Of a stretch of 64,000 nucleotides of DNA, positions 17,031-25,861 are shown one piece after another. Numbering within the stretch: position 1 is the first letter of the stretch; each line of letters begins with the position of its first letter. The notes under the pieces were generated by a model that worked only from the letters and a program-made list of their open reading frames with translations, searched no databases and was not told the DNA's origin. The translations under genes were made by a program, and so were the position numbers. Source of the DNA: Micromonosporaceae bacterium (GTDB lineage Bacteria; Actinomycetota; Actinomycetes; Mycobacteriales; Micromonosporaceae); the NCBI GenBank assembly GCA_020027875.1, contig JAHRHA010000008.1, positions 19,435 to 83,434 on the forward strand, given 5' to 3'.

Positions 17031-18590
17031 TCAAGCCACCCTCTGCGCACCAGTAGGCGGGGCATCGCGCCGCCGCGGAGGCCGGTCCACGTGACCGTCA
17101 TCCAGAGACCGGCCGCGACCATTCCCTTGTCCGGCTTCGACCAACCGCTGACTCAGTGGCTGCGGGTTGGGGACGAAGCGGACGCGGCGCACGAACTCGA
17201 CGATCTCCATAAGCCAGACGATGGCGGTATGGCGGGCGGTCCACCATCCTTGGCGCCGTCGCGACCGGTCTCGGGTCAGCAGCAAACGCCGGAGCCGACG
17301 GGGACGCAGATGAAACGACAGCTCCAGCCATTTCACTGCGGCGAAGAGCTGCCACGGTCGCAGATGTTGCTGTTCGAGGACCTGGTGGCGGTAGTCCCAA
17401 TGCCGTTGGTCCTCTTGCACGACACGCCGGTCGGCCTGCTCGCGGGCGAAGCTGGTCCAGGTGTGCGGGGTGGCGTACATGGCGTTGAGGTAGTCGCCGT
17501 CATACATTCGCAACGCGCGACCCGCCCGGCGCAGGTCGCCCCAGGTCTCGCCACCAAGCCCGACAATGTGGCCGATGACCGAATGGATGCCGTGCTCCCG
17601 TAGAAGCCGGCAGGCCTCCATGTCGTCTCGCGTCGTTGAGCGCTTGCGCACCTGCTCGATGAGCGCCGGGTCAGTCGTGTCGATACCCATGAGCACGTAA
17701 CGGATGCCCGCCCGGCGGTAGAGGTCGATCACGTCCGCGTCGCGCACGATGTCGGTGGCCCGGATCGTGGCGAAGAAATGTACATCGACCTCCCGTCGCG
17801 CCATCGCTTCCAGGAAGCCCACCCAGACGTCCTTGAGCGTGGTTGGATTCTCGTCGGCGAGCGTCACGAACCGCACGCCGTGTTCATCGTGCAGCCATTG
17901 GACCTCGTCGGCCAGCGCGCCTGGGTCGCGGTAGCGCCATCTCTTCCAGAATCCGTGCTGACCGCAGTATGTGCACCGGTGCGGGCAGCCACGGGAGAGC
18001 TGCACGATGGCCGCGCGCCCCTTCCCGAAACATTGGTAGCGGTCCCAGTCGTCGATCAGCTCCCAGCCGATGCGATAGGCGTTGAGATCGCCGATGGACG
18101 ACGGGTCGGGCGTGCGGACGAGGCGCTCACCGGAGCGAAAAGTAATCCCCTCCACGTCGGACAGCGCGCCGTGTTGCAATGCCTGTAGCACGGACACGGC
18201 CGTTGCTTCGCCTTCGCCACGCACCACGATGTCGACGTAGGGGTCTTGTCGCAGCACGAGCTCGTCATGGTACGTGGGGAAGACTCCGCCGTAGACGCAG
18301 ACGGTTTCCGGACGCGCCCTCTTGATCGCCGCCAGCATCGTCATGCAAACCGGGTGCGCCGGCGTGCTCCCCGCGTGGCCGGTCATCACCACGTTCGGCT
18401 TCGCCCGCCGTACGTGTTCAACAATCTGGTCGTCGCTCAGCCGCAGCGCTTCGGCGTCGAGCAGCGTGGCGTCGAGGCCCGCGTCGCGCAATGCCCCACC
18501 CACCATCAGTAAGCCCAAGGGCACCTGGTGACCAACGCCCCAGTTACTGGTGATGGTCTGGTACGGCGGATTGATCAGCAACGTCTGCAT
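17031..18590 (-). CDS. B12-binding-type radical SAM protein (BchE-like)
   Basis: 519 residues. The first 130 residues form a cobalamin-binding-like Rossmann domain (LLINPPYQTITSNWGVGHQV, KPNVVMTGHAGSTPAH, VCVYGGVFPTYHDELVLR), without a clear DxHxxG cobalamin ligand. The radical SAM core follows with the cluster motif RGCPHRCTYCGQ at about residue 195-206 and later SAM-site strands (GIRYVLMGIDTTDPALIEQV, GHIVGLGGETW). Relatives include BchE-type cyclases and B12-dependent methylases; the substrate is unknown. The last 40 residues are Arg/Pro-rich and look unstructured. GGAGG precedes the ATG at 18590 by eight bases. The divergent TetR gene and the perfect operator between them suggest regulation by that TetR. 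Confidence 0.8.
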   Translation of the reverse strand: MQTLLINPPYQTITSNWGVGHQVPLGLLMVGGALRDAGLDATLLDAEALRLSDDQIVEHVRRAKPNVVMTGHAGSTPAHPVCMTMLAAIKRARPETVCVYGGVFPTYHDELVLRQDPYVDIVVRGEGEATAVSVLQALQHGALSDVEGITFRSGERLVRTPDPSSIGDLNAYRIGWELIDDWDRYQCFGKGRAAIVQLSRGCPHRCTYCGQHGFWKRWRYRDPGALADEVQWLHDEHGVRFVTLADENPTTLKDVWVGFLEAMARREVDVHFFATIRATDIVRDADVIDLYRRAGIRYVLMGIDTTDPALIEQVRKRSTTRDDMEACRLLREHGIHSVIGHIVGLGGETWGDLRRAGRALRMYDGDYLNAMYATPHTWTSFAREQADRRVVQEDQRHWDYRHQVLEQQHLRPWQLFAAVKWLELSFHLRPRRLRRLLLTRDRSRRRQGWWTARHTAIVWLMEIVEFVRRVRFVPNPQPLSQRLVEAGQGNGRGRSLDDGHVDRPPRRRDAPPTGAQRVA

Positions 18591-18638
18591 GAGAGAGACC
18601 TCCGTACGCGCAGCCTTCCGGGTCGGAGCGTACGACAC

Positions 18639-18656
18639 TTTGACCAGTTGGTCAAA
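18639..18656. promoter_or_regulatory. TetR operator between radical SAM and tetR genes
   Basis: TTTGACCA-GT-TGGTCAAA, a perfect dyad with eight-base arms, midway between the divergent start codons at 18590 and 18688. Position, size and symmetry are those of a TetR dimer site controlling both promoters. Confidence 0.8.
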
Positions 18657-18687
18657 TCAATCGAATGAACCTGTTACTCTTTCCGCT

Positions 18688-19305
18688 ATGGCGCGTTCCG
18701 GTCCCAAGCGCGGGGACACTCGGCGGACCGAGACCCGCAGCGCCATTGTGGACTCCACGGTGGCCACGCTGGCCCAGCACGGCTTCTCGGCAACCAGCGC
18801 CCGAGCCGTCGCCGAGCGCGCGGGCGTCGCACCCGGCGGAGTCTTCTACCACTTCGGATCTATGGACGACCTGCTGGCCGAGACATTCACGATCTGCCTC
18901 GACCGGCGCATCGCCCGGCTTCGCGCCGCGATCGCCGTACCCAGATCCGGGCTTCCAGCAGCGTTCACCCAGGCCGTGCGCGACGAGTTCGCCCACGACG
19001 AGTCCCGCGCCCTGCTCGAACTCGTGGTGGGAGCCATTGACTCGCCAATGCTTCGCGTCCGTGTGCGAGACGGCCTCGACCTGTCGTTCGCGTTCACCCG
19101 TGGGGTCGTCGACCTGCTGCTGGCTGACTCACCACTCGCCGAGACCCTGCCGCTCGACTTGGTCGCCCAGGTCGCCGCCTCGGCGTTCTTCGGCCTAGCT
19201 GTGATGGACCTGGTCGGTGCCGACGTCGACATCGACGGAATGACAGCACTGGTGAACACGCTGCTTGGACTCGTGCGCCCCGGAACCGAACCGTCGGAGT
19301 CCTAG
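18688..19305 (+). CDS. TetR family regulator
   Basis: 205 residues. The N-terminal helix-turn-helix is canonical: SAIVDSTVATLAQHGFSATS, ARAVAERAGVAPGGVFYHFG, SMDDLLAETF. The remainder is the helical ligand-binding and dimer domain. The frame is open further upstream, but the ATG at 18688 gives the normal TetR N-terminus and leaves the operator outside the gene. Its divergent orientation to the radical SAM gene indicates that it represses that gene and itself; a ligand cannot be deduced. Confidence 0.9.
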   Translation: MARSGPKRGDTRRTETRSAIVDSTVATLAQHGFSATSARAVAERAGVAPGGVFYHFGSMDDLLAETFTICLDRRIARLRAAIAVPRSGLPAAFTQAVRDEFAHDESRALLELVVGAIDSPMLRVRVRDGLDLSFAFTRGVVDLLLADSPLAETLPLDLVAQVAASAFFGLAVMDLVGADVDIDGMTALVNTLLGLVRPGTEPSES

Positions 19306-19362
19306 GCGGCGCTACCAGATGGGCGGCTCGATACGATCCGAAGGCGTTGGACGGAGGATCAC

Positions 19363-20916
19363 ATGGGGCTACGGCTGGCTGATCCGCTGATCGGACTGTG
19401 CACGGTGGCCGATCTGGGATTCGGACTGCCCCCCGGGGAGGCCCTGCGGTCCTGCGCCTTGGCCACCGCACTCGCTCGACGGCTAAACCTGCCCGACAAC
19501 GAGGTTCTCGCGGTGTACTACACGGCGCTTCTTCAGCATGTCGGCTGCGTTGGTTACGCGCACGAGACGGCTGCTGCCTTCGGTGACGAGCTATCCTTCA
19601 ACGCTGCCGCCGGACGGACCAATGACGCCTCCCCTCGTGACATGTTCGCCACGTTCTTGCCCGAGTTGACCCGTGGCCGTGGCCCCGTGGCCAAGCTCAG
19701 GCTGACCGTCGCCGCGATGGCGCGCGGCACTCGTTTTGGTGCCAACTTCTCCACCGCCGCCTGCGAGGTCGGGCGGGCCACCGCCCGTCGAGTCGGACTG
19801 CCCGAAACGGTGCAGCAGGCGCTGTACCACGTCTATGAGTTGTGGAACGGCGGCGGCGCGCCAGCGCGGCTTGTTGGCGACGACATCCCTGTACCAGCCC
19901 GGGTGACCCGCCTGGCCGGGATCGCCGCTCTGTTCGACAGCCTCGGCGGCACCGACCTGGCCGTCGCCGCGGTGTCCAGGCGCGCGGGTGGGTTGCTCGA
20001 CCCCGCGCTGGCCGACCTCTTCGGCCGTGAGGCCACGGCCCTGTTGGCCGAACTCAACGCCGGCGACGTCCGCGATCTCGTGTTGGCGGCCGAACCCGCT
20101 CCGCACATCATGGTCAGTGATGCCCAGCTTGCCGCCGCCGCGGCCGCATTCGGAGACCTGGCCGACCTCAAATCGCCGTACACGCACGGCCACTCCGCCG
20201 GTGTCGCGACCCTCGCTGAGGCCGCCGGCAGCCGCCTCGGCCTGGCCACGGACGACCTGCGGAGACTGCAGCTGGCCGCACTCCTGCACGACTTGGGCCG
20301 GGTCGCCATCTCCAACGCTGTGTGGGAGCAGCCGCGGCCGCTGAGCAGCGCCGAGTGGGAGCAGGTACGGCTACACCCCTATTACACCGAGCGGATCCTC
20401 GCCGGATCTCCGGTCTTGCAGCCGATCGCCCGATGGGCCGGCATGCACCACGAGAGACTCGACGGGTCGGGTTACCACCGCGGGTGTTCCGCCGCCGATC
20501 TGCCGATGCCGGTGCGCGTGCTGGCCGCCGCCGATGCTTACCAGGCCATGACCCAACTCCGACCGCATCGGCCAGCGCGCCACGCCGACGAGGCCGCGGA
20601 ACAGCTACGCCAACGGGTGCGCGACGGTCCCTTCGACCCGGATGCGACCGAGGCGGTGCTCGGTGCGGCCGGTCAGACCACCACGCGGGTACGACGGACG
20701 CGGCCGGCCGGACTCAGCGATCGCGAGGTCGAGGTGCTCCAAATGTTGGCCAGCGGGCACCCGAACAAGGAGATCGCCCGGCGGCTGGTCATCTCCCCAC
20801 GTACGGCCGAACATCATGTGCAGCACATCTACAGCAAGATCGGCGTGTCCAGCCGTGCCGCGGCGGCCCTGTTCGCCATGGAGCACGATCTACTGCCGCG
20901 ACCGGCCGCGAAATAG
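19363..20916 (+). CDS. HD-GYP-like phosphohydrolase fused to LuxR-type HTH
   Basis: 517 residues. Residues about 260-420 are an HD-GYP domain: THGHSAGVATLAE, LAALLHDLGRVAI, LHPYYTERIL and HHERLDGSGYHRG. The GYP signature reads GYH, so the canonical Pro is changed. The first 220 residues look like a second, degenerate HD-type domain (ALLQHVGCVGYAHE, GLPETVQQALYHVYELWNGG). A LuxR-type helix-turn-helix closes the protein (LSDREVEVLQMLASGHPNKE, IARRLVISPRTAEHHVQHIY). The whole suggests a one-component regulator whose HD module hydrolyses or senses a nucleotide and whose C-terminus binds DNA. GGAGG lies five bases before the ATG. The alpha/beta hydrolase gene 76 bases downstream may be co-transcribed. 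Confidence 0.85.
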   Translation: MGLRLADPLIGLCTVADLGFGLPPGEALRSCALATALARRLNLPDNEVLAVYYTALLQHVGCVGYAHETAAAFGDELSFNAAAGRTNDASPRDMFATFLPELTRGRGPVAKLRLTVAAMARGTRFGANFSTAACEVGRATARRVGLPETVQQALYHVYELWNGGGAPARLVGDDIPVPARVTRLAGIAALFDSLGGTDLAVAAVSRRAGGLLDPALADLFGREATALLAELNAGDVRDLVLAAEPAPHIMVSDAQLAAAAAAFGDLADLKSPYTHGHSAGVATLAEAAGSRLGLATDDLRRLQLAALLHDLGRVAISNAVWEQPRPLSSAEWEQVRLHPYYTERILAGSPVLQPIARWAGMHHERLDGSGYHRGCSAADLPMPVRVLAAADAYQAMTQLRPHRPARHADEAAEQLRQRVRDGPFDPDATEAVLGAAGQTTTRVRRTRPAGLSDREVEVLQMLASGHPNKEIARRLVISPRTAEHHVQHIYSKIGVSSRAAAALFAMEHDLLPRPAAK

Positions 20917-20991
20917 GTAGGGCTACCGACGCGGAAGCTGCCCACCGTGGCGAAGGCTGTCGTACGACAAAGGTCGCAAAAGGAGGCTGCC

Positions 20992-21810
20992 ATGCCGTAC
21001 CTAAAGGTCAATGGAATTCAGCTCTACTACGAGGAGCGCGGGAATGGCAATCCAGTCTTGTGTATCCACGGCACGTCAGGCTCGGCGCTGATGTGGGAGG
21101 CCGCGGCCGACACGCTGGCGCCGCTCGGCCGGATCATCACCTACGACCGGCGCGGATGTACACGCAGCGAACGACCGGTGCCGTACGACCGGACGATGGT
21201 GTCCGAGCACGCGGACGACGCGGCCGCGCTGCTCCGCGCGCTCGATGCCACACCAGCGGTCGTCATCGGCCGCAGCACCGGCGGGGAGATCGCAGTCGAC
21301 CTCGCGCTGCGCTACCCGGCCGAGGTGCGCGCCTTGGTCCTGCTGGAAGGCGGTGGTACCTCGTTGACGGCGGATGGTCGCCGGTACGTCGACGACATGG
21401 CGGCAATGCTCCGCGAGGTCGCCTTCCGCGACCCGTCTGCGGTCGGAGAGACGCTCCTGCGGGCCGTCGCGGACGATGGCGCCTGGGAGTCGTTCTCACC
21501 GGAGGTACAGCGGATGTTCACCGACAACGGCCCGGCGATCCTGGCGGAGCTGGCCGGCGGCGCCGCGGCGGACGTGAGCATCGAGCAGTTGGCTCGTCTT
21601 GACAGGCCGACGCTGCTCGTCGCGGCGACGGACTCACCCGAGCCGGAGCGCCTAGCGGTTGACGCGCTCGCCGAAGCTATCCCTGGTGCGCGAAAGGTTG
21701 TCGTGGCTGGTGGCCACCTGATCGACCCGGCAGGCCCAGCGGTGCTGGCATTCTTGACCGATATCCTCCACGAACCGACCCCCAGATTGAGCCGGACCGG
21801 GACTCCGTGA
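20992..21810 (+). CDS. Alpha/beta hydrolase
   Basis: 272 residues. The N-terminal LKVNGIQLYYEERGNGNPVL and oxyanion-side CIHGTSGSALMWE, the nucleophile elbow GRSTGG (Ser about residue 95), and the late GGHLIDPAGPAV with the catalytic His fit the fold; the acid is probably the Asp in LLVAATDSPEPERL. Substrate unknown; such enzymes are cytosolic esterases, lactonases or C-C hydrolases. AAAGGAGG sits five bases before the ATG at 20992, so this start is preferred over an upstream one. It lies 75 bases after the HD-GYP/LuxR gene on the same strand. Confidence 0.9.
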   Translation: MPYLKVNGIQLYYEERGNGNPVLCIHGTSGSALMWEAAADTLAPLGRIITYDRRGCTRSERPVPYDRTMVSEHADDAAALLRALDATPAVVIGRSTGGEIAVDLALRYPAEVRALVLLEGGGTSLTADGRRYVDDMAAMLREVAFRDPSAVGETLLRAVADDGAWESFSPEVQRMFTDNGPAILAELAGGAAADVSIEQLARLDRPTLLVAATDSPEPERLAVDALAEAIPGARKVVVAGGHLIDPAGPAVLAFLTDILHEPTPRLSRTGTP

Positions 21811-21824
21811 CCCAAGCCGGGTGG

Positions 21825-22436
21825 TTAACTCTCCTTCGCGAGAAGCGCCTCGACGTCGGCGATAACCTGCGTGTTATCCTTGTAGCGCACAGCCCGGATC
21901 CCGTACGCACGTGCGCCGTCGACGTTCGCCTCGACGTCGTCGATGAAGGCCGTCTCACCGGCCGGCAGTCCCAGACGGTCGCAGGTCAACTTGTAGACGC
22001 GCCGGTCGGGCTTCGCGAACCCCACCTCGTGTGAGTAGACGATGACGTCGACCAAGTCCTCGAAGCCGTACGCCTGCTGCTCCTTCTCCCGCGCCCCGAC
22101 GAAACTGTTGCTGAGGATGCCGGTGCGGTAGCGCGGACGGAGGCTCCGGGCGTACTCGACCAGATCGGTGTTGGGTGTGCCGAGATACTCGGTCCAGTGG
22201 TCGTCCATCAGCGCGTCGACCGTGCCCGCGTCGACGTTGAGCGCATAGGCGAGCTGGTCGTGGACTTGCGCCAGGCTCAGTCCCCCGATGCTGCCGGCGC
22301 GCCAGATTTCATCGGTCCGGTTCCGGTACTCCGGCTCCGGAAGACCCAGCTGCGCGAGCCACTTCTGGTGCATCCCGAGATCCGGTGTTACCTCGAGCAC
22401 GCCGCCGATGTCGAACACCACAGCCCTTACCGCCAC
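21825..22436 (-). CDS. HAD-superfamily hydrolase, subfamily IA
   Basis: 203 residues. Motif I is VFDIGGVLEVT (the nucleophile Asp present; the usual second Asp is Gly, as in several HAD-IA phosphatase-like and epoxide-hydrolase-like proteins), motif II GILSNSFVG, motif III Lys in EVGFAKPDRRVYKLTCDRLG, and motif IV TAFIDDVEANVDGA. The GTG at 22436 is chosen because GGGAG lies five bases upstream and the protein then begins directly at the first strand. The gene ends 15 bases from the convergent hydrolase. Substrate unknown. Confidence 0.9.
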   Translation of the reverse strand: MAVRAVVFDIGGVLEVTPDLGMHQKWLAQLGLPEPEYRNRTDEIWRAGSIGGLSLAQVHDQLAYALNVDAGTVDALMDDHWTEYLGTPNTDLVEYARSLRPRYRTGILSNSFVGAREKEQQAYGFEDLVDVIVYSHEVGFAKPDRRVYKLTCDRLGLPAGETAFIDDVEANVDGARAYGIRAVRYKDNTQVIADVEALLAKES

Positions 22437-22633
22437 GATCGCTCCCGGAAATTCGTAGGTAATTCCGGGTCCAGCATGCGGCACACCCGGGTCCGGCCAT
22501 ACGCATTCATTCGTACGCGCAACGAAGGGACTCACCCGCGCCCGGCCGCATGATCTTGTGGGATTTGCTCGCTTGTGGTCGTCAGCTCGCGGGGCGTGTC
22601 ATGCTTCACGAACCTCGACCGAAGGGTGCGGCT

Positions 22634-23839
22634 GTGTCAGCGACCGAAACGGTGCAGTCGGCGCCGGCACGACGATCGTTGCGCACACTACGGTTCGGCG
22701 CGACGATCATCGCCATCCTGGCGCTGCTGTTCGGGGTGCCGTGGTGGACCTTGGTTGTCGCCGGCGCGCGGTGGCCGGTCGCAGTCGTTTCTGTGGGCAC
22801 GATCGGGTTCGTCGGCGCACTCGTCGCGCTTCCCGTGCTCATGTACCTCGGGCACGGCAGCCGCCACCAGGACTGGGCGGCACGCACCGGCGACACGATC
22901 CTCGGCGTGATCTGGGTGCTGTTCGTCTGGGCACTGCTCGGCAACGTGCTTCGGCTCGCACTCGTAATGGCCAACGTTAGCGACCCGGTCCGATCCCGCA
23001 CCGTCGCCGCGGCGGTCGCCGTCGTGTCGGTCGGGCTGATGCTATGGGGGTACGCCGAGGCGATGCGCGTGCCCCGCATCAAGCGCCTGGACGTCACCAT
23101 TCCACGGTTGGGCGCAGGTCTTGATGGCGTCCGAGTGGTCCTGTTGACCGACACCCACTATGGCCCGATCGACCGGGCCCGCTGGTCGGCGAGGGTCGTG
23201 GCAGCGGTCAACGACCTCGATGCCGACATCGTCTGCCATACCGGCGACATCGCCGACGGCGCCGTGTCCGACCGGCGGGAGCAGGCTGCGCCGCTCGGCG
23301 ATGTCCGCGCCCGGCTCGCCCGAGCGTACGTGACCGGCAACCACGAGTACTTCGGCGAGGCCGATGGATGGCTCGATCACATGCGGGAGCTTGGCTGGGA
23401 GTCGCTACACAACCGGCACATCGTCGTGGAGCGCAACGGCGCCCGCCTCGTGGTCGCCGGTGTGGACGACGCCACCGCAGCGTCGTCCGGGCGGCCCGGC
23501 CACCGCGCCGACCACGGGGCCGCGCTCGCGGGCGTGGACTCGGACCTGCCCGTCCTGCTGCTCGCGCACCAGCCCAAGCAGATCGACGCCGCGGCTGAGC
23601 GGAGGGTCGACCTGCAGATCTCCGGGCACACGCATGGCGGCCAGATCTGGCCGTTCCACTTCCTCGTGCGCCTTGACCAGCCGACGGTCCATGGCCTGAG
23701 CCGGCACGGGGATCGGACCCAGCTCTATACCAGTCGGGGCACCGGCTTTTGGGGACCTCCGTTGCGGATCTTCGCGCCCAGTGAGATCACCCTCCTCACC
23801 GTGCGCGGGTCGCAAACGCATCGATTCCATCACCAATGA
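22634..23839 (+). CDS. Membrane-bound metallophosphoesterase (YkuE-like)
   Basis: 401 residues. Four hydrophobic segments (starting FGATIIAILALLFG and ending VAVVSVGLMLWGYAEAM) occupy the first 155 residues, followed by a calcineurin-like phosphoesterase domain with all metal motifs: LLTDTHYG, CHTGDIADG, VTGNHEYF, LLAHQP and ISGHTHGGQ. The family uses a dinuclear metal centre; YkuE-type members act at the outer face on membrane-linked substrates such as UDP-diacylglucosamine-like lipids or phosphodiesters. GTG 22634 has GAAGGG seven bases upstream; an ATG at 22601 in frame is the alternative. It is divergent from the HAD gene. Confidence 0.9.
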   Translation: MSATETVQSAPARRSLRTLRFGATIIAILALLFGVPWWTLVVAGARWPVAVVSVGTIGFVGALVALPVLMYLGHGSRHQDWAARTGDTILGVIWVLFVWALLGNVLRLALVMANVSDPVRSRTVAAAVAVVSVGLMLWGYAEAMRVPRIKRLDVTIPRLGAGLDGVRVVLLTDTHYGPIDRARWSARVVAAVNDLDADIVCHTGDIADGAVSDRREQAAPLGDVRARLARAYVTGNHEYFGEADGWLDHMRELGWESLHNRHIVVERNGARLVVAGVDDATAASSGRPGHRADHGAALAGVDSDLPVLLLAHQPKQIDAAAERRVDLQISGHTHGGQIWPFHFLVRLDQPTVHGLSRHGDRTQLYTSRGTGFWGPPLRIFAPSEITLLTVRGSQTHRFHHQ

Positions 23840-23888
23840 GGTTCAATGACGGTCCGCTCGAACGTTGCGCGCCGGCCGCGTCCGGTAG

Positions 23889-25370
23889 CTAGCCGCGGGC
23901 CGTACCCGCACCGAACAGGACCGCGATGCCGAGCACGCTGCGCGGCGCGTAAGGCTGTCGCCACAGCCCTCCGTGTGCCGCGGCGAAGGCCTCGTCCCTC
24001 CAAGGATGGTCCTCGGCCGGCCGTCCCGCGCAGAGGTCGTGCACGAGCAGCGCCGCCATGAGCGTGTTGCTCGTCGCCGGCTCGAACACCTCGATCCCGA
24101 ATCGGTGCGCGCCGGCGAAGGCAGCGGCGAGCAGCCGGTTCTTGATCACGCTGCGCGTGCGGGTGGATGGCGCCACCCGCAGCGACACTGGTGTGCCCTC
24201 GGCACGTGCCTGCGTGGCTCGCCACCGCTGCAGCCGTTTGGCGAGGGCGTAGTTGGGTCCCTGCTGTACAACGAGGCTGTCGTTGATGCCGGGGTCGGCG
24301 CCGGGTGGGTAGTTGCGGGCGAGCAGCCGTCCCCCGCTCACGATGCGCAACGGGCGCCGGATCCGGCCGATGCCCTCGTGGACGGCCCACCGACGAGTAG
24401 CCTCGGCCACCGCCTCGGCCGGGACCGCGAACACGTCCGTGGGCGTGGCTAGGAAGGCAAGCCCGACGTCTGACCGCTGGTGCAGCAGGTGTGTCGTCAG
24501 CGCGTCCACCGCGGCCGTCACCCGTACGTGCAGTGCGCCGTCCGCGTACGCGTAATTGCCCAGCACCAGCGGCCCGTCGAGGCCGGCCAACCAACCCGTG
24601 ATCCGGTGCACGTCGTGGAGCAGATCCGCGCCCATGCCGGTGCCCGCGTCGAGGTCGTGCCGGGCGGACGCCACCGGCACGTGCAGGCGGCCGGCGTACC
24701 GCCGTGCGGTCCCGATCAGCCGCTGCCAGATCGCCGGTCGGGGCAGATCAACCGCTACCACCTCCGCACCCCACCGCAGCAACGCGGTCAGCGGACTCAT
24801 CTCCGCGGCGGCGCCCAGCACCGCCACCCGGTGCCCAGCGAGCGTAAGCCACTGTGGATTGTCGACGACGAGGCGGACAGCCTCGGCGCAGGACGGCTCC
24901 ACGATTCCGTCCGCTACCCACATGTCCAGGCGACGCAGGAGGTGCGCGGCGCGCAGCCGTTCACCCTGGTACGGCAGCACGAGCTCCTCCTCGGCCGTAC
25001 CGCCGCCGGTGACGATCGCGGTGGCGAGCGGAGCCGCCACCGGCAGGGCGGTCGCCTCGGCCAGCCCCATCTCGCCGTCCACAGTGGAGAACTTCATGCG
25101 CCCCTGCATCGAGGCCAAGCCGTCCCGGGCGATCGACACCGCAGCGTCGCGCGACAGCAGTCCGGCCTCGACCAGGCGACGGAAATGCACCCGGTACTCG
25201 CGCCGCCACGACGTCTCCGCCTCCGCGGCTCGGGACCCGACTGGGTCAACCGCGCGCATCGCGTCGGCCACGACGGCCCGGCCCAGCGCGGACGTGCTGC
25301 GGCCGGAGCCAGTCTGCGGGAAATTGACGCCCATCTCGGACTGACCGGCGGACGTGCGGTCTTTGACCAT
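23889..25370 (-). CDS. Unrecognised 493-residue protein with Rossmann-like core
   Basis: I cannot assign a function. A Gly-rich strand-turn-helix, HRVAVLGAAAEMSPLTALLR, followed by WGAEVVAVDLP at the end of the next strand, suggests a nucleotide-binding Rossmann fold at about residues 190-235. The acidic segment FSTVDGEMGLAEATALPVAA and the C-terminal TSNTLMAALLVHDLCAGRP are other distinctive stretches. No signal peptide or membrane helix. The ATG at 25370 has AGGAT upstream; ATG 25403 and TTG 25415 (the latter overlapping the stop of the VOC gene) are in-frame alternatives. Position directly after the VOC gene suggests co-transcription. Confidence 0.7.
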   Translation of the reverse strand: MVKDRTSAGQSEMGVNFPQTGSGRSTSALGRAVVADAMRAVDPVGSRAAEAETSWRREYRVHFRRLVEAGLLSRDAAVSIARDGLASMQGRMKFSTVDGEMGLAEATALPVAAPLATAIVTGGGTAEEELVLPYQGERLRAAHLLRRLDMWVADGIVEPSCAEAVRLVVDNPQWLTLAGHRVAVLGAAAEMSPLTALLRWGAEVVAVDLPRPAIWQRLIGTARRYAGRLHVPVASARHDLDAGTGMGADLLHDVHRITGWLAGLDGPLVLGNYAYADGALHVRVTAAVDALTTHLLHQRSDVGLAFLATPTDVFAVPAEAVAEATRRWAVHEGIGRIRRPLRIVSGGRLLARNYPPGADPGINDSLVVQQGPNYALAKRLQRWRATQARAEGTPVSLRVAPSTRTRSVIKNRLLAAAFAGAHRFGIEVFEPATSNTLMAALLVHDLCAGRPAEDHPWRDEAFAAAHGGLWRQPYAPRSVLGIAVLFGAGTARG

Positions 25371-25411
25371 GGCTTGATCCTGCCAGACCCGTCCCGCGGG
25401 CATCGGTGCCG

Positions 25412-25831
25412 TCAACCGGACTCGCCGCGCCTGACCTCCTGTAGGACCCAGGTATTGCCATCGGGGTCGCTAAAGTCGGCGAACGAGTTGTAGTCGGTGT
25501 GCTCCGGATCCACGCCGGTCACCCACGTGCCCGACTCCATATGCCGGACCTCGCTCGCGTCCAGCCCGCGGCGGACGAGCTCGGCGCGTGCCGCGACGAT
25601 GTCGGTCACGACCAGGTGCAGACCCCGGGAGGAGCCGGGTGCCGCGTCGGTAATGCCCGTCCCGATGGCGATCGAGCACGCCGAGCCGGGCGGGTCGAGC
25701 TGCACGACCCGAAAGTCGTCACCGGCGCGGTGGTCGACGTGCACGTCGAAGCCGACCTGCTCGGTGTAGAAGGTCTTGGCTCGGTCTACGTCCGAGACGG
25801 GGATCAGCACGAGTTCGAGCTTCAGATCCAC
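25412..25831 (-). CDS. VOC (glyoxalase/bleomycin-resistance) family protein
   Basis: 139 residues. LKLELVLIPVSDVDRAKTFY followed by VGFDVHVDH opens the first beta-alpha-beta-beta-beta unit, and LHLVVTDIVAARAELVRRGL and FSDPDGNTWVLQEV form the second; the late Glu of the ENTWxLQE-type metal site is GNTWVLQE here. VOC members include isomerases, dioxygenases, glutathione transferases and drug-binding proteins; the function is not set by context. The GTG at 25831 is the most likely start, with GGAGGG about ten bases upstream. The next gene begins at or near its stop codon. Confidence 0.88.
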   Translation of the reverse strand: MDLKLELVLIPVSDVDRAKTFYTEQVGFDVHVDHRAGDDFRVVQLDPPGSACSIAIGTGITDAAPGSSRGLHLVVTDIVAARAELVRRGLDASEVRHMESGTWVTGVDPEHTDYNSFADFSDPDGNTWVLQEVRRGESG

Positions 25832-25861
25832 GATGGAGTCTCCCTCCAATGATCGGCCGCC

